A DNA stretch of 64,000 nt from NCBI GenBank assembly GCA_959604355.1, contig CAUHAO010000005.1:24808-88807 (forward strand). Reading direction: 5' to 3'. The number at the start of each line of letters is the position of its first letter. Position 1 is the stretch's first letter. This DNA is from an uncultured Eubacteriales bacterium. GTDB lineage: Bacteria; Bacillota; Clostridia; Oscillospirales; UBA644. The notes below the pieces were generated by a model, which saw only the letters and a program-made list of their open reading frames with translations, was not told the origin of the DNA and ran no database searches. The translations under genes were made by a program, and so were the position numbers. Of this stretch, positions 17,461 to 25,659 are shown in pieces.

Positions 17461-18678
17461 TTAAATATTAAAAACTATTTTGCCGTTATAAACAGTTGCG
17501 AGACATTTTCCGAAAACCTTATGTCCTTCAAAGGGTGTCGCCTTGCCTTTTGAGATAAACGTCTGAGGATCTATCACGGTTTCGTGCCCGAGATCCCATA
17601 TTGAAAAATCATTTCCTATCGGAATCGAAAATCGTTTTCTCGGGTTTATTGCTAAAAGTTCTATGAGTTTTTCCATCGTAATGATCCCGCTTCTGACAAG
17701 CCCTGTATAAAGCGTCTGAAATGAGGTTTCTATTCCGACGACTCCGAAAGAACTCTTTTCAAGGCCCCTCGATTTTTCCTCGGCCGAATGGGGTGCGTGA
17801 TCTGTCGCTATCATATCGATAGTTCCGTCTTTTATGCCTTCAATAAGGGCTTTTCTATCTTCCGTGGAGCGCAAAGGCGGATTCATTTTGAACCGTCCGT
17901 CTTCCTGAAGATCATTCTCGTCCATCAACAGATAATGTGGTGCGGTTTCGCAAGTCACATCTGTTCCTTCGGCTTTTGCGTTTCTTATAAGCTCTACACT
18001 TTCTTTTGTGGATATATGACACACATGATAAGCACAGCCCGTTGCTTTTGCAAGCATGAGATCTCTTTTTATGGGCATCCATTCACTTTCACTGCAAATA
18101 CCTCTGTGATTGTGGGCTTCGGCATATTTACCTTGATGGACATAACCTCCCCGGATAAGCGAGTTATCCTCGCAATGTGCAACTATTATTTTTCCAAGGT
18201 CTTTTGCTTTTTGCATTCCGGCTCTCATGATATCTTCATTTTGAACACCTTTACCGTCATCGGAAAATGCAATGACGTTCGCTGCCATAGCGTCCATATC
18301 GGAAAGCCTATCACCTTTTTGTCCTACAGTTATTGATCCGTACGGATAAACTCCGATAACGGCATCTTTTTCAATAATGTCAGTCTGAACCTTTAAGTGT
18401 TCCGCGGAGTCCGGAACCGGATCAAGGTTTGGCATCGTACAAACTGCGGTATAACCGCCGTGCGCCGCCGCCATGCTACCCGTACGGATTGTCTCTTTAT
18501 AAGAAAAACCCGGTTCGCGAAAGTGCACATGCACATCGCAGAAACCGGGCAATACTGTATATTCAGGCGAATTGAGTTTCTTCAACACTTTGTCAGCCGA
18601 GAGTGATTCGCAGGCAGAAAGACCGGATTGAAGCAATGATATTGTCTTAAGAATGTCAGTTTTGACCGATTCTGCCAT
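17461..18678 (-). CDS. pyrC: Dihydroorotase, class I
   Basis: Cyclises carbamoyl aspartate to dihydroorotate; a zinc amidohydrolase. The 405 residues include DVHVHFREPG at 48-57 (metal ligands His50 and His52), the region near MPNLDPVPDS, AHCEDNS, HICHIST-like YHVCHISTKE, and DMIATDHAPHS with the catalytic Asp. An in-frame ATG lies 9 codons upstream, but the ATG at 18676-18678 has AAAGGAG at a suitable distance. The metal-carrying N-terminal strand is somewhat rearranged compared with longer DHOases. It leads the pyrC-carB unit from its own promoter at 18742-18770. Confidence 0.93.
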   Translation of the reverse strand: MAESVKTDILKTISLLQSGLSACESLSADKVLKKLNSPEYTVLPGFCDVHVHFREPGFSYKETIRTGSMAAAHGGYTAVCTMPNLDPVPDSAEHLKVQTDIIEKDAVIGVYPYGSITVGQKGDRLSDMDAMAANVIAFSDDGKGVQNEDIMRAGMQKAKDLGKIIVAHCEDNSLIRGGYVHQGKYAEAHNHRGICSESEWMPIKRDLMLAKATGCAYHVCHISTKESVELIRNAKAEGTDVTCETAPHYLLMDENDLQEDGRFKMNPPLRSTEDRKALIEGIKDGTIDMIATDHAPHSAEEKSRGLEKSSFGVVGIETSFQTLYTGLVRSGIITMEKLIELLAINPRKRFSIPIGNDFSIWDLGHETVIDPQTFISKGKATPFEGHKVFGKCLATVYNGKIVFNI

Positions 18679-18741
18679 ATCGAATCTCCTTTCGTAAGTG
18701 TGCATCGAAATTTGAGTTACATAATTAAATTTATTTCGACC

Positions 18742-18770
18742 ATGTTACCATAAAAAAGAGAGTTTGTCAA
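18742..18770 (-). promoter_or_regulatory. Sigma-A promoter of pyrC-carB
   Basis: TTGACA (18765-18770) and TAACAT (18742-18747), 17-bp spacer ending TGG, on the minus strand. It starts the long minus-strand biosynthetic block about 65 nt before pyrC. Confidence 0.7.
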
Positions 18771-18815
18771 CATCAAAACAGAAGATTTCAAACTTTTTTT
18801 CGAAATAATTCAGTA

Positions 18816-19226
18816 TCAGACAAGGATTCCCTTACAATGATCGATTTCGTGCTGTATTATTTGCGCTGTCCAGCCTGTAAAAGTCTTTATACGGGGCTTG
18901 AATTCCCTCGTTTGCCATTTTACCTTAATGGATTTATATCTTTTGACTTTTGTCGTCCAATCCAGGGAGAGACAAGCCTCTTCCGCAGCAAAAGCATATG
19001 CTTGTTTGATTATTTCCGGGTTAAACATTTCAACGTAAGTGCCGTTGTCGATAAAAACGATAATGCTTTTATTTATTCCTATCATATTCGCCGCCATACC
19101 GACACACTTGTCTGAATTCGCCTTAAGCGTATCCATAAGATCGTCGGCAACATAAATATCATTTTCCGCCGCAGGTTCTGCTACTTTTCTCAGAAATTCA
19201 ACATCACGGATTATTTCTTTAACCAT
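18816..19226 (-). CDS. Short peptide-deformylase-like metalloprotein
   Basis: A 136-residue member of the deformylase fold, which normally removes formyl from nascent N-formyl-Met. Motif 3 (QHEIDHCKGIL) with the zinc-binding HExDH is intact, and motif 2 keeps the zinc Cys (EEACLS instead of EGCLS). Motif 1 reads GMAANMIG: the catalytic Gln of the usual GLAATQ is replaced by Met. It lacks the C-terminal helix of standard enzymes. Similar short proteins are common in Clostridia alongside a canonical def. It lies 15 nt after the AlkD-like gene and is probably co-transcribed. Whether it deformylates peptides is uncertain. Confidence 0.8.
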   Translation of the reverse strand: MVKEIIRDVEFLRKVAEPAAENDIYVADDLMDTLKANSDKCVGMAANMIGINKSIIVFIDNGTYVEMFNPEIIKQAYAFAAEEACLSLDWTTKVKRYKSIKVKWQTREFKPRIKTFTGWTAQIIQHEIDHCKGILV

Positions 19227-19241
19227 TAAAAATTCTCCAAT

Positions 19242-19925
19242 TCAATTTTTTACTTTAAGCGTTCGCAGGTATGCCTTATGTTCGTCTGAAATCCTATAAC
19301 TTTCAAGAGCTTTCTGAATCGCTTTATTATGTGTCCATTTGCTCAATTTTTTGCTTTCGAATACAGAAACGGTGCTTTCGTACTGCTTTGAGAGAGCCGT
19401 TGCGAAATACCATGCAACCATCATTTTTATATAGTAATCATCTCCGGAAACCGACATTACTTTTTCGTGGTATTTATATTTGAATTTACCATCAAGAAAA
19501 AAATTCATGAGCATTTTGATTCCGAATCTGACAGTATACGGATAATCTGATTTTAGCCATATATCTATATACGACAGAAGTTTATCTGTATTTGATGCGA
19601 AAACTTTCGGGTTAAGCCCGTCGCAAGTTGCCCAGTTGTCAATAAACGGCAGAAAAGTATCAACGGCATCAACGGCGATATCGAAATTTTTTATTCTTTC
19701 CAGCAAAAAGGCGTGCAGATTGTTTTCTTCATAGTATTCATGCGGCAGATTTTTAAGAAACGCGCAGGCAATATTTGTTCCGTAAATTTTCTTTGCGTAA
19801 GCACGCAGTTCCGGAGTCCTGATTCCGATAACGGAAGACTCATGCACCGTAGGTATCAGCGGACATAAGAATGCTTTATATTTTTCATCTCGAAGCTTAA
19901 AAAGATCTTTTTGTATTTTGGTCAT
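19242..19925 (-). CDS. DNA alkylation repair protein, AlkD-like HEAT-repeat family
   Basis: A 227-residue all-helical protein of the AlkD/AlkC family, glycosylases that remove N3- and N7-alkylpurines with HEAT-like repeats. Recognisable stretches are IGIRTPELRAYAKK near residues 33-46, HEYYEENNLHAFLL near 80, FLPFIDNWATCDGLNPK with the conserved Asp-Asn-Trp-Ala-Thr-Cys-Asp, and MLMNFFLD. The ATG has a CCGGAGGAG site. It is divergent from ogt with almost abutting -35 elements, so two alkylation-repair genes share one control region. Confidence 0.85.
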   Translation of the reverse strand: MTKIQKDLFKLRDEKYKAFLCPLIPTVHESSVIGIRTPELRAYAKKIYGTNIACAFLKNLPHEYYEENNLHAFLLERIKNFDIAVDAVDTFLPFIDNWATCDGLNPKVFASNTDKLLSYIDIWLKSDYPYTVRFGIKMLMNFFLDGKFKYKYHEKVMSVSGDDYYIKMMVAWYFATALSKQYESTVSVFESKKLSKWTHNKAIQKALESYRISDEHKAYLRTLKVKN

Positions 19926-19951
19926 CTGTCACTCCTCCGGTATTCATATCG

Positions 19952-19980
19952 ATTATATCATGCATGGTGAAAATTGTCAA
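19952..19980 (-). promoter_or_regulatory. Promoter of the AlkD-like / deformylase-like unit
   Basis: TTGACA (19975-19980) and TATAAT (19952-19957) on the minus strand, 17-bp spacer ending TGA. Both hexamers are perfect. Confidence 0.9.
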
Positions 19981-19983
19981 TAC

Positions 19984-20012
19984 TTGATTCTTTTCGGTAG
20001 ATATGTTATAAT
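19984..20012 (+). promoter_or_regulatory. Promoter of ogt
   Basis: TTGATT (19984-19989) and TATAAT (20007-20012), 17-bp spacer ending TGT. Only 3 bp separate its -35 from the -35 of the divergent promoter. Confidence 0.85.
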
Positions 20013-20045
20013 TTATATGAAAATCATATATCTGGAGAGGATATA

Positions 20046-20510
20046 ATGGATCATTTTGCTTTTTATAAGTCGGAAATCGGTACCGTTAAAATAGGTTATG
20101 ATCACGAATGTGTATTTTTGCTTAAGATTGCAGACAAAGAAGATACAGCCAACGAACCTTCAAAGCTATCCGATGAAGCCTTCCGTCAGTTTGCTGAGTA
20201 TTTAGACGGGAAACGGAGGAAATTCACCTTTCCGTGCAAGCCGCGCGGGACCTATTTTCAAAATAAGGTCTGGAACGCCCTGAAAGACATTCCTTACGGA
20301 ACCACGAAAACATATAAAGAAATAGCTGCAATTATCGGAAATTCCGGGGCAAGCAGAGCTGTGGGAGCGGCAAATCGGGCAAATCCGATATGGATAGTTA
20401 TACCATGTCATCGCGTTATAGGATCTGACGGTTCACTCTCAGGGTATGCCGGAGGCACGGCAATGAAAAGAAAATTGATTGAACTTGAAAAGAAAAACGG
20501 GACGGTGTAA
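20046..20510 (+). CDS. ogt: Methylated-DNA--protein-cysteine methyltransferase
   Basis: Suicide repair protein that takes methyl from O6-methylguanine or O4-methylthymine. The active-site IPCHRVIG places the acceptor Cys at 121; the helix-turn-helix upstream includes VWNALKDIPYGTTKTYKEIA, and SRAVGAANRANP precedes the active site with the arginine finger. The 154-residue length fits the Ogt/YqgN-type protein without an Ada domain. The ATG is preceded by GGAGAGG. It diverges from the AlkD-like gene and ends in its own terminator. Confidence 0.95.
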   Translation: MDHFAFYKSEIGTVKIGYDHECVFLLKIADKEDTANEPSKLSDEAFRQFAEYLDGKRRKFTFPCKPRGTYFQNKVWNALKDIPYGTTKTYKEIAAIIGNSGASRAVGAANRANPIWIVIPCHRVIGSDGSLSGYAGGTAMKRKLIELEKKNGTV

Positions 20511-20526
20511 AATCGTCTCGTTTTTC
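20497..20526 (+). terminator. Intrinsic terminator of ogt
   Basis: ACGGGACG pairs with CGTCTCGT (one G-T) over a 9-nt loop containing the stop codon, followed by TTTTC. The stem begins inside the last codons of ogt. Confidence 0.75.
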
Positions 20527-20797
20527 TGTTGTTTTAATGACTCATATTCTGTGTTTGCGGTAAATTCACTCAGGTATATTTCCCGTTTATTTGTATGCTT
20601 CTGAAAGTTGACAGGCGTAGTGATTGCAGACAAAAGACGAATATGTATTCTTCGTAATACTTATTTGCGGCAAGAGAATGAATGGTTGTTTTACAATGTC
20701 CTACGTCTCTTCACGCGCGACAGACAATACGTGTTTTTGTAAAGCGGTCGGTTGCTGCTGAAAATGTCGATTTTCTGCATGTCCGTTTTTGCGGTAA
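20527..20797. other. Intergenic gap, nothing recognised
   Basis: About 270 bases between the convergent ogt and the M42 peptidase gene. I see no open frame with a ribosome-binding site, no paired promoter hexamers and no known RNA motif on either strand. Confidence 0.5.
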
Positions 20798-21835
20798 TCA
20801 CATTTCAAGATAGCCTTCAAGCACTTTAAGGGTATTGAACACTCCGTCTATATGGCTGCGTTCATAGCCATGGCTCGCATAAACGCCTGCACCTATAAGC
20901 CCATGTCTGACATCATATCCCGCGCGAAGCGTCGCTTCAACATCCGAACCGTAATGCGGATATACATCAACAGCATAGTCTGCTCCTTTACGTTTAGCGG
21001 CTTCGATAAGTTTTGTGACTACTTCGTAATTGTACGGTCCTCCGGAATCCTTTGCGCAGATGGAAACCTGATGTTCTGTACATTGCAGACCGTTGCCCAC
21101 GCATCCCATATCAACGCTCAAAGCTTCAGTTACACCTGCCGGGACAGCGGACGAGCCTCCGTGTCCGACCTCTTCATATGCCGTTATATGAACATAAACT
21201 TTTCGTCGGAGCTTCATATTCGTATCTTTAATATACAGGGCAAGTGCGTCCAGAATCCCGACGGAAAGCTTATCATCGAGAAAACGGCTTTTTATGTAAT
21301 CTTTTTTTGTTATTCTCGTTCTCGTTTCAAAACATACGATATCTCCTGTTTCTATTCCAAGCGCTCTGACATCGGCCGCGGATCTTACGTCTTCGTCAAG
21401 GACAACTTCGACTGTGTCAAAAGTTCTCTTTGTGTCCGAATATTCCCCGTTGACATGAACAGACGCGTTGCAAAGCTGAACGGTTCCTTCGTAAACCTTT
21501 CCGTCTCTTGTATAAACTCTTACATTCTCAGCCTCCGCGTTATTAGCGTTCATGCCTCCGATGTTTGTGATGCGCAGACAGCCGTTACTCTTTATCTCAG
21601 CTATCATTGCCCCTAAAGTGTCCATGTGAGCCTCAAGCAGTAACGCATCGTTTTCATCTTCTCCGCCAAGATCAATCAAAACTCCGCCTTTCTGAGTCTT
21701 GGTACATTTGTACCCCATTCCCGAAAATTCTTCGACCACCCAATCGGCAGCCTTTGCCGTATAGCCCGAAGGACTGTCTATTGCTATTATAGACATTGCT
21801 TTTACTGCAGCGTAGTTCGCATATTCTCTGTTCAT
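20798..21835 (-). CDS. M42-family aminopeptidase
   Basis: A 345-residue member of the M42 family (glutamyl aminopeptidase / deblocking aminopeptidase, often mislabelled endoglucanase), a dinuclear-metal exopeptidase that forms tetrahedral dodecamers in relatives. Key residues are visible in order: EAHMDTLG near residue 68 (first metal His and Asp), SRFLDDKLS (bridging Asp), AYEEVGHGGSS (catalytic Glu and metal Glu), VDMGC, and ASHGYERSHIDG (metal His) near the C terminus. It is monocistronic with a TTAGGAGG ribosome-binding site and its own promoter. Substrate is unknown. Confidence 0.9.
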   Translation of the reverse strand: MNREYANYAAVKAMSIIAIDSPSGYTAKAADWVVEEFSGMGYKCTKTQKGGVLIDLGGEDENDALLLEAHMDTLGAMIAEIKSNGCLRITNIGGMNANNAEAENVRVYTRDGKVYEGTVQLCNASVHVNGEYSDTKRTFDTVEVVLDEDVRSAADVRALGIETGDIVCFETRTRITKKDYIKSRFLDDKLSVGILDALALYIKDTNMKLRRKVYVHITAYEEVGHGGSSAVPAGVTEALSVDMGCVGNGLQCTEHQVSICAKDSGGPYNYEVVTKLIEAAKRKGADYAVDVYPHYGSDVEATLRAGYDVRHGLIGAGVYASHGYERSHIDGVFNTLKVLEGYLEM

Positions 21836-21862
21836 TTTGATCCTCCTAAAAAACTTTTTTTT

Positions 21863-21891
21863 AGTTTATCATAAAAACAAAATATTGTCAA
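21863..21891 (-). promoter_or_regulatory. Promoter of the M42 aminopeptidase gene
   Basis: TTGACA (21886-21891) and TAAACT (21863-21868) on the minus strand, spacer 17 bp ending TGA. Confidence 0.75.
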
Positions 21892-21931
21892 GCAAATGAT
21901 TACAATCTTAAATTATAAAAAACATAGTACC

Positions 21932-21960
21932 TTGACATATAAGGAGACTTGTGATATAAT
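21932..21960 (+). promoter_or_regulatory. Promoter of the ABC exporter pair
   Basis: Consensus TTGACA (21932-21937) and TATAAT (21955-21960), 17-bp spacer ending TGA, about 50 nt before the ATPase start. Confidence 0.92.
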
Positions 21961-22008
21961 TATTCAGTAAGACGGCATAAATCAAAGTTGTGTCAAGGAG
22001 GATATAGA

Positions 22009-22713
22009 ATGCTCAGAATAGAACATCTTACAAAAACATATGGAGAAAAGAAAGCTGTAGACGATCTTTCACTACATATCTGCCCGGGGGAAATATACGG
22101 ATTTATAGGTCATAACGGTGCAGGAAAGACCACGACTCTCAAAAGCGTTGTGGGAATACTTAAGTTTGATTCCGGAGATATTTTTGTCGACGGCGAATCG
22201 TTGAGAACATCCCCTATTGAATGTAAGAAAAAAATCGCATATATTCCCGACAATCCGGATTTATACGATTTTATGACGGGAATACAATATTTAAATTTTA
22301 TCGCGGATATTTTCGGCGTCGGAGAGTCTGAGCGTCAGCAGAAAATACAGACTTACGCAGATGGCTTTGAACTTACCAAAGACCTAGGTCAGCCGATATC
22401 GTCTTATTCTCACGGCATGAAGCAAAAATTAGCTGTAATATCAGCGCTTATACATGACCCGAAACTGATTGTTATGGATGAACCCTTTGTCGGGCTTGAC
22501 CCGAAAGCCGCACATGTTCTTAAAGAGCTTATGCGCAATATCTGCGATAACGGAGGCGCGATATTCTTTTCGACGCATGTGCTCGAGGTAGCGGAAAAAC
22601 TTTGCGACAAGATCGCAATAATCAAAGGCGGAAAGCTTATCAGATCCGGAACTATGGAAGATGTCAAGGGCGACGCGTCGCTCGAATCGGTATTCCTTGA
22701 ATTGGAGGAGTAA
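22009..22713 (+). CDS. ABC transporter ATP-binding protein (ABC-2 type exporter)
   Basis: A 234-residue stand-alone nucleotide-binding protein. Walker A is GHNGAGKTTT (about residues 36-45), the signature is SYSHGMKQKLAV, Walker B is KLIVMDEPFVGLD, and the switch His is in FSTHVLE. It resembles exporters of the CcmA/YtrB/bacitracin type. The ATG at 22009 has AAGGAGG at 7-nt spacing; an upstream in-frame start lacks a site. The permease gene begins 3 nt after its stop. The substrate is unknown. Confidence 0.92.
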   Translation: MLRIEHLTKTYGEKKAVDDLSLHICPGEIYGFIGHNGAGKTTTLKSVVGILKFDSGDIFVDGESLRTSPIECKKKIAYIPDNPDLYDFMTGIQYLNFIADIFGVGESERQQKIQTYADGFELTKDLGQPISSYSHGMKQKLAVISALIHDPKLIVMDEPFVGLDPKAAHVLKELMRNICDNGGAIFFSTHVLEVAEKLCDKIAIIKGGKLIRSGTMEDVKGDASLESVFLELEE

Positions 22714-22716
22714 GAC

Positions 22717-24321
22717 ATGTTAAAAACTCTTCTGAAAAAGCAATTCCTTGAAATAGGCACGTTATATTTCAGAAACCGAAAAACAGGCAAGAACAGAGGC
22801 ACTGCAGGCACTGTTGGATTTATAATTCTTTTTGCTTTTTTGTTCATCAGTCTCGGTGCGGCTTTTTTCGGTGTTGCGATGATGATGGCGGAAACATTGC
22901 TTCCTTCCGGATTAAATTGGCTCTATTTTGCAATGATGAGCCTTATGGCGATAGCTTTCGGAACTTTCGGTAGTGTATTCAGTACATATTCAAGCGTCTA
23001 CAATGCAAAAGACAACGAGTTGCTGCTGTCAATGCCTATCCCTCCGTCAAGAATTCTTTTCGTGCGTATTGTAGGCGTTTATGTGATGGGTTTAGTCTAT
23101 GCTTCCCTTATATTCATCCCCTCGCTGATCGCATACTGGCTCAACGTTCAACCGACAGCTCTTATGGTCGTGTTGCAGATACTTTTGATGTTTATTGTAA
23201 GCATTTTTATCCTTACGCTTACTTTGATATTGGGATGGATTGTTGCACTTGTAGCATCGAAGATCAAAAACAAGAGTATTATAACAGTTTTTCTTTCCCT
23301 TGCCTTCATGGCGCTTTATTACATCCTTTATTCTCGTATCAATGAGTTTTTACAGCTATTACTGCTCAATAGTACGCAAATCGGAAACACTATAAAAACC
23401 GTAGGATACCCCATTTACGAACTTGGCCTTGCATTAACTGGCGACATTACGGCAACTCTGATATTCACATTAATAGTTGCCGTGTTGTTTGCGATAGTTT
23501 ATTTTATACTTTCGCGCACCTTTATCAAGATCGCAACAACATCCGGCGGATCGAAGAAATCGAAGTATAAGGCGCAAAAGGCGAAAAAATCAAGCCTGAA
23601 AACTGCACTTTTGAAAAAAGAATTCAGGCGGTTTTTTGCAAGTCCCACATATATGCTCAACTGCGCTCTCGGCACGCTTTTCATGCCGGCGCTTGCGATT
23701 TTCGCAGTAATTAAATCCGATGTGATTTCTCAATTCATTTTTGAGCTTACAGAGGCAATGCCGAAGATTGCACAATGTGTTCCGCTCTTCGCTGTCGCTG
23801 CGGTATGTATGATGTCAACCTTGAACGATATAACCGCCCCGTCCGTATCTCTCGAAGGAAAAAATCTTTGGATAATACGCTCATTGCCCGTCAATACAAA
23901 GGACATCCTTGACGCTAAACAAATGCTGCATCTGTTGCTCACGGTTCCGCCGGCTGTTATCAGTATGGTACTTCTTGCTATTGTTACAGGCTCTGATATT
24001 ATGACATCCGTTCTTATGGTCTTGTCGGTGTTCTCCTTTGTACAGTTGATGAGCGCAATAGGGTTGTTTCTTAATCTGAAAAAACCGAATCTTGACTGGA
24101 CAAACGAAACAGTGCCTGTCAAGCAAAGCTTTTCTGTCGTAATAACGCTTTTCGGAGGATGGTTTATCGTAATCGCTTTTGCGGCCTTATATCTGCTGTT
24201 ATGGAAATTTATTCCCCCGATACTGTATCTTGTAATAGTGACCGCGGTCTTTGAATCCGGTACGATACTTCTCAATTCGTGGATACGAAAACACGGCACA
24301 AAGATTTTTGAAGAATTATAA
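22717..24321 (+). CDS. ABC exporter permease, large ABC-2-like membrane protein
   Basis: The 534-residue partner of the preceding ATPase. It has roughly a dozen hydrophobic segments: a group between residues 30 and 265, a charged cytoplasmic stretch near 270-300 (SGGSKKSKYKAQKAKKSS), and a second group from about 310 to the end. A large fused permease of this type is usual in Clostridia and acts as a dimer or pseudo-dimer. A GGAGGA site precedes the start. It is followed by a strong hairpin terminator. Substrate is not deducible. Confidence 0.85.
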   Translation: MLKTLLKKQFLEIGTLYFRNRKTGKNRGTAGTVGFIILFAFLFISLGAAFFGVAMMMAETLLPSGLNWLYFAMMSLMAIAFGTFGSVFSTYSSVYNAKDNELLLSMPIPPSRILFVRIVGVYVMGLVYASLIFIPSLIAYWLNVQPTALMVVLQILLMFIVSIFILTLTLILGWIVALVASKIKNKSIITVFLSLAFMALYYILYSRINEFLQLLLLNSTQIGNTIKTVGYPIYELGLALTGDITATLIFTLIVAVLFAIVYFILSRTFIKIATTSGGSKKSKYKAQKAKKSSLKTALLKKEFRRFFASPTYMLNCALGTLFMPALAIFAVIKSDVISQFIFELTEAMPKIAQCVPLFAVAAVCMMSTLNDITAPSVSLEGKNLWIIRSLPVNTKDILDAKQMLHLLLTVPPAVISMVLLAIVTGSDIMTSVLMVLSVFSFVQLMSAIGLFLNLKKPNLDWTNETVPVKQSFSVVITLFGGWFIVIAFAALYLLLWKFIPPILYLVIVTAVFESGTILLNSWIRKHGTKIFEEL

Positions 24322-24327
24322 GAATAA

Positions 24328-24358
24328 ATACCACCCGTATATCGGGTGGTATTTCATT
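24328..24358 (+). terminator. Intrinsic terminator of the ABC operon
   Basis: TACCACCCG and CGGGTGGTA form a perfect 9-bp stem around TATAT, followed by TTTCATTGT, 7 nt after the permease stop codon. Confidence 0.85.
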
Positions 24359-24429
24359 GTATAACGAAAAAAGCACGGTTTGACTTTCATCAGAACCTGC
24401 TTCAAATCCAAGAAAACACCGTCATATAA

Positions 24430-24475
24430 AGATAAATCGAGTGTCCATAACTCAAGTACGTTATGAACACTCGAT
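24430..24475 (-). terminator. Hairpin terminator of tRNA-Pro(CGG)
   Basis: On the minus strand, directly after the tRNA, a 16-bp stem (one G-T) with an 8-nt loop: ATCGAGTGTTCATAAC pairs with GTTATGGACACTCGAT, followed by TTATCTTTAT. The U-run is interrupted but the stem is long. Confidence 0.75.
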
Positions 24476-24476
24476 A

Positions 24477-24553
24477 TGGTCGGAGTGACGGGATTTGAAC
24501 CCACGACCTCTTGGTCCCGAACCAAGCGCGCTACCATCTGCGCTACACCCCGA
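24477..24553 (-). tRNA. tRNA-Pro (anticodon CGG)
   Basis: A complete cloverleaf on the minus strand: acceptor TCGGGGT/ACTCCGA, D arm GCGCAG..TAGCGC, anticodon stem CTTGG/CCAAG with loop TTCGGGA (anticodon CGG, reads CCG), TTCAAATC T loop, and encoded CCA (24477-24479). A second tRNA-Pro (TGG) lies 4.1 kb away in the opposite orientation with an almost identical acceptor and T arm. Confidence 0.97.
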
Positions 24554-24585
24554 AATATTCGGCAGCCTTTCGACTGCGCCGAATG

Positions 24586-24614
24586 ATTATATCATATTTT
24601 ATTTGTTTTTGCAA
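24586..24614 (-). promoter_or_regulatory. Promoter of tRNA-Pro(CGG)
   Basis: TTGCAA (24609-24614) and TATAAT (24586-24591) on the minus strand, spacer 17 bp ending TGA. The leader before the tRNA can form a small CGGCGCAG/GCTGCCG hairpin. Confidence 0.75.
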
Positions 24615-24657
24615 GTGTCTTTCACAAATTGTTCATAAGTTCAAGTATTTTTCTTTT

Positions 24658-25638
24658 TTATTCATACTGACAGAGAACATCTTTCGCTAAAGCTTTGAGG
24701 TCTCGGATGACAGACTGCGGCGAAACGATTTTTATATCCGAGCCAAAGTTCATTATCCATGTAAGAAAAACGGGACTTACAGAGACTTTTACGTTGACGA
24801 TGAAATGCTCGTCATCATCTTTAAAAAATGTCACGTCTTTTCCGAACCTATCAATAATCACGTTTGCTTTTGTGTTCCTGCAACGCAGTGTCACGGTCTC
24901 CTCTTCCCCGCCGAACATTCCGAACATTGTTCTTGAATACAATGCAACATCGAAATTCTCGAACATCTTTTCTCCGTCTCGTTTTTCCTTATCCAAAGAA
25001 ATATTAAGCATTTTGTCCACTCGATAATGCTTGATTATTCCTTTTTCGGTATCATAGGCCACCATATAGTAATTTTCGTCGTTCCATACCAGAGCCCACG
25101 GGCTGACTCGGTATTCTTTGCCGTTATAACGTAGCTTACGTTTTTTGTTTTCATCCCAATCAAAATACTTGAATTTAATTCTTACATTTTCGGATATAGC
25201 CGAATTGATACTGTCAACAGAGTAATATATGGATTCATTCATGGTTTTTACTCTGTTTGCAACATAGACTTGTCTTTGCAACTTTTTTGCATCATGTGAT
25301 CCGGCAAGATTTTCAAGCTTTTTTATAAGTTCAACGCTTTTGCGGTATGTGATGAACTTTGACGACTGAACCGCATCAACGAGAAGCTGAAGTTCGGGAA
25401 GCTCAAAAGCCCTTTCGGCAATATAATAGCCCTTATTCTTCTCATATTCAATATCCGCCCCGAAAAGTCTGAGACACTCAAAATCATCATATAGACTTTT
25501 CCGCTCGGATGTTATACCGTATTTTTCAAGCTGGGAAATTATGTCGGAAAGAGACATGGGATGATCCGGATCCGTTTGCTCGCAGAAGATTTTCATCAAA
25601 TACAATAATTTGAGTTTTTGATTCTGAGAACGAGCCAT
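24658..25638 (-). CDS. WYL-domain transcriptional regulator (DeoR-like HTH)
   Basis: A 326-residue regulator with an N-terminal winged helix (about 1-75; LSDIISQLEKYG, SERKSLYDDFECLRLFG), a helical linker, and a WYL ligand-binding domain at about 140-235 (RVSPWALVWNDENYYMVAYD, where WAL is the WYL-like triplet), then a C-terminal WCX extension. Such proteins bind DNA and respond to oligonucleotides or other ligands. It is the last gene of a three-gene unit, 21 nt after the CDF transporter gene, and may regulate it. The effector is unknown. Confidence 0.85.
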   Translation of the reverse strand: MARSQNQKLKLLYLMKIFCEQTDPDHPMSLSDIISQLEKYGITSERKSLYDDFECLRLFGADIEYEKNKGYYIAERAFELPELQLLVDAVQSSKFITYRKSVELIKKLENLAGSHDAKKLQRQVYVANRVKTMNESIYYSVDSINSAISENVRIKFKYFDWDENKKRKLRYNGKEYRVSPWALVWNDENYYMVAYDTEKGIIKHYRVDKMLNISLDKEKRDGEKMFENFDVALYSRTMFGMFGGEEETVTLRCRNTKANVIIDRFGKDVTFFKDDDEHFIVNVKVSVSPVFLTWIMNFGSDIKIVSPQSVIRDLKALAKDVLCQYE

Positions 25639-25659
25639 GCGGGATCTCCTTTCATGTCA

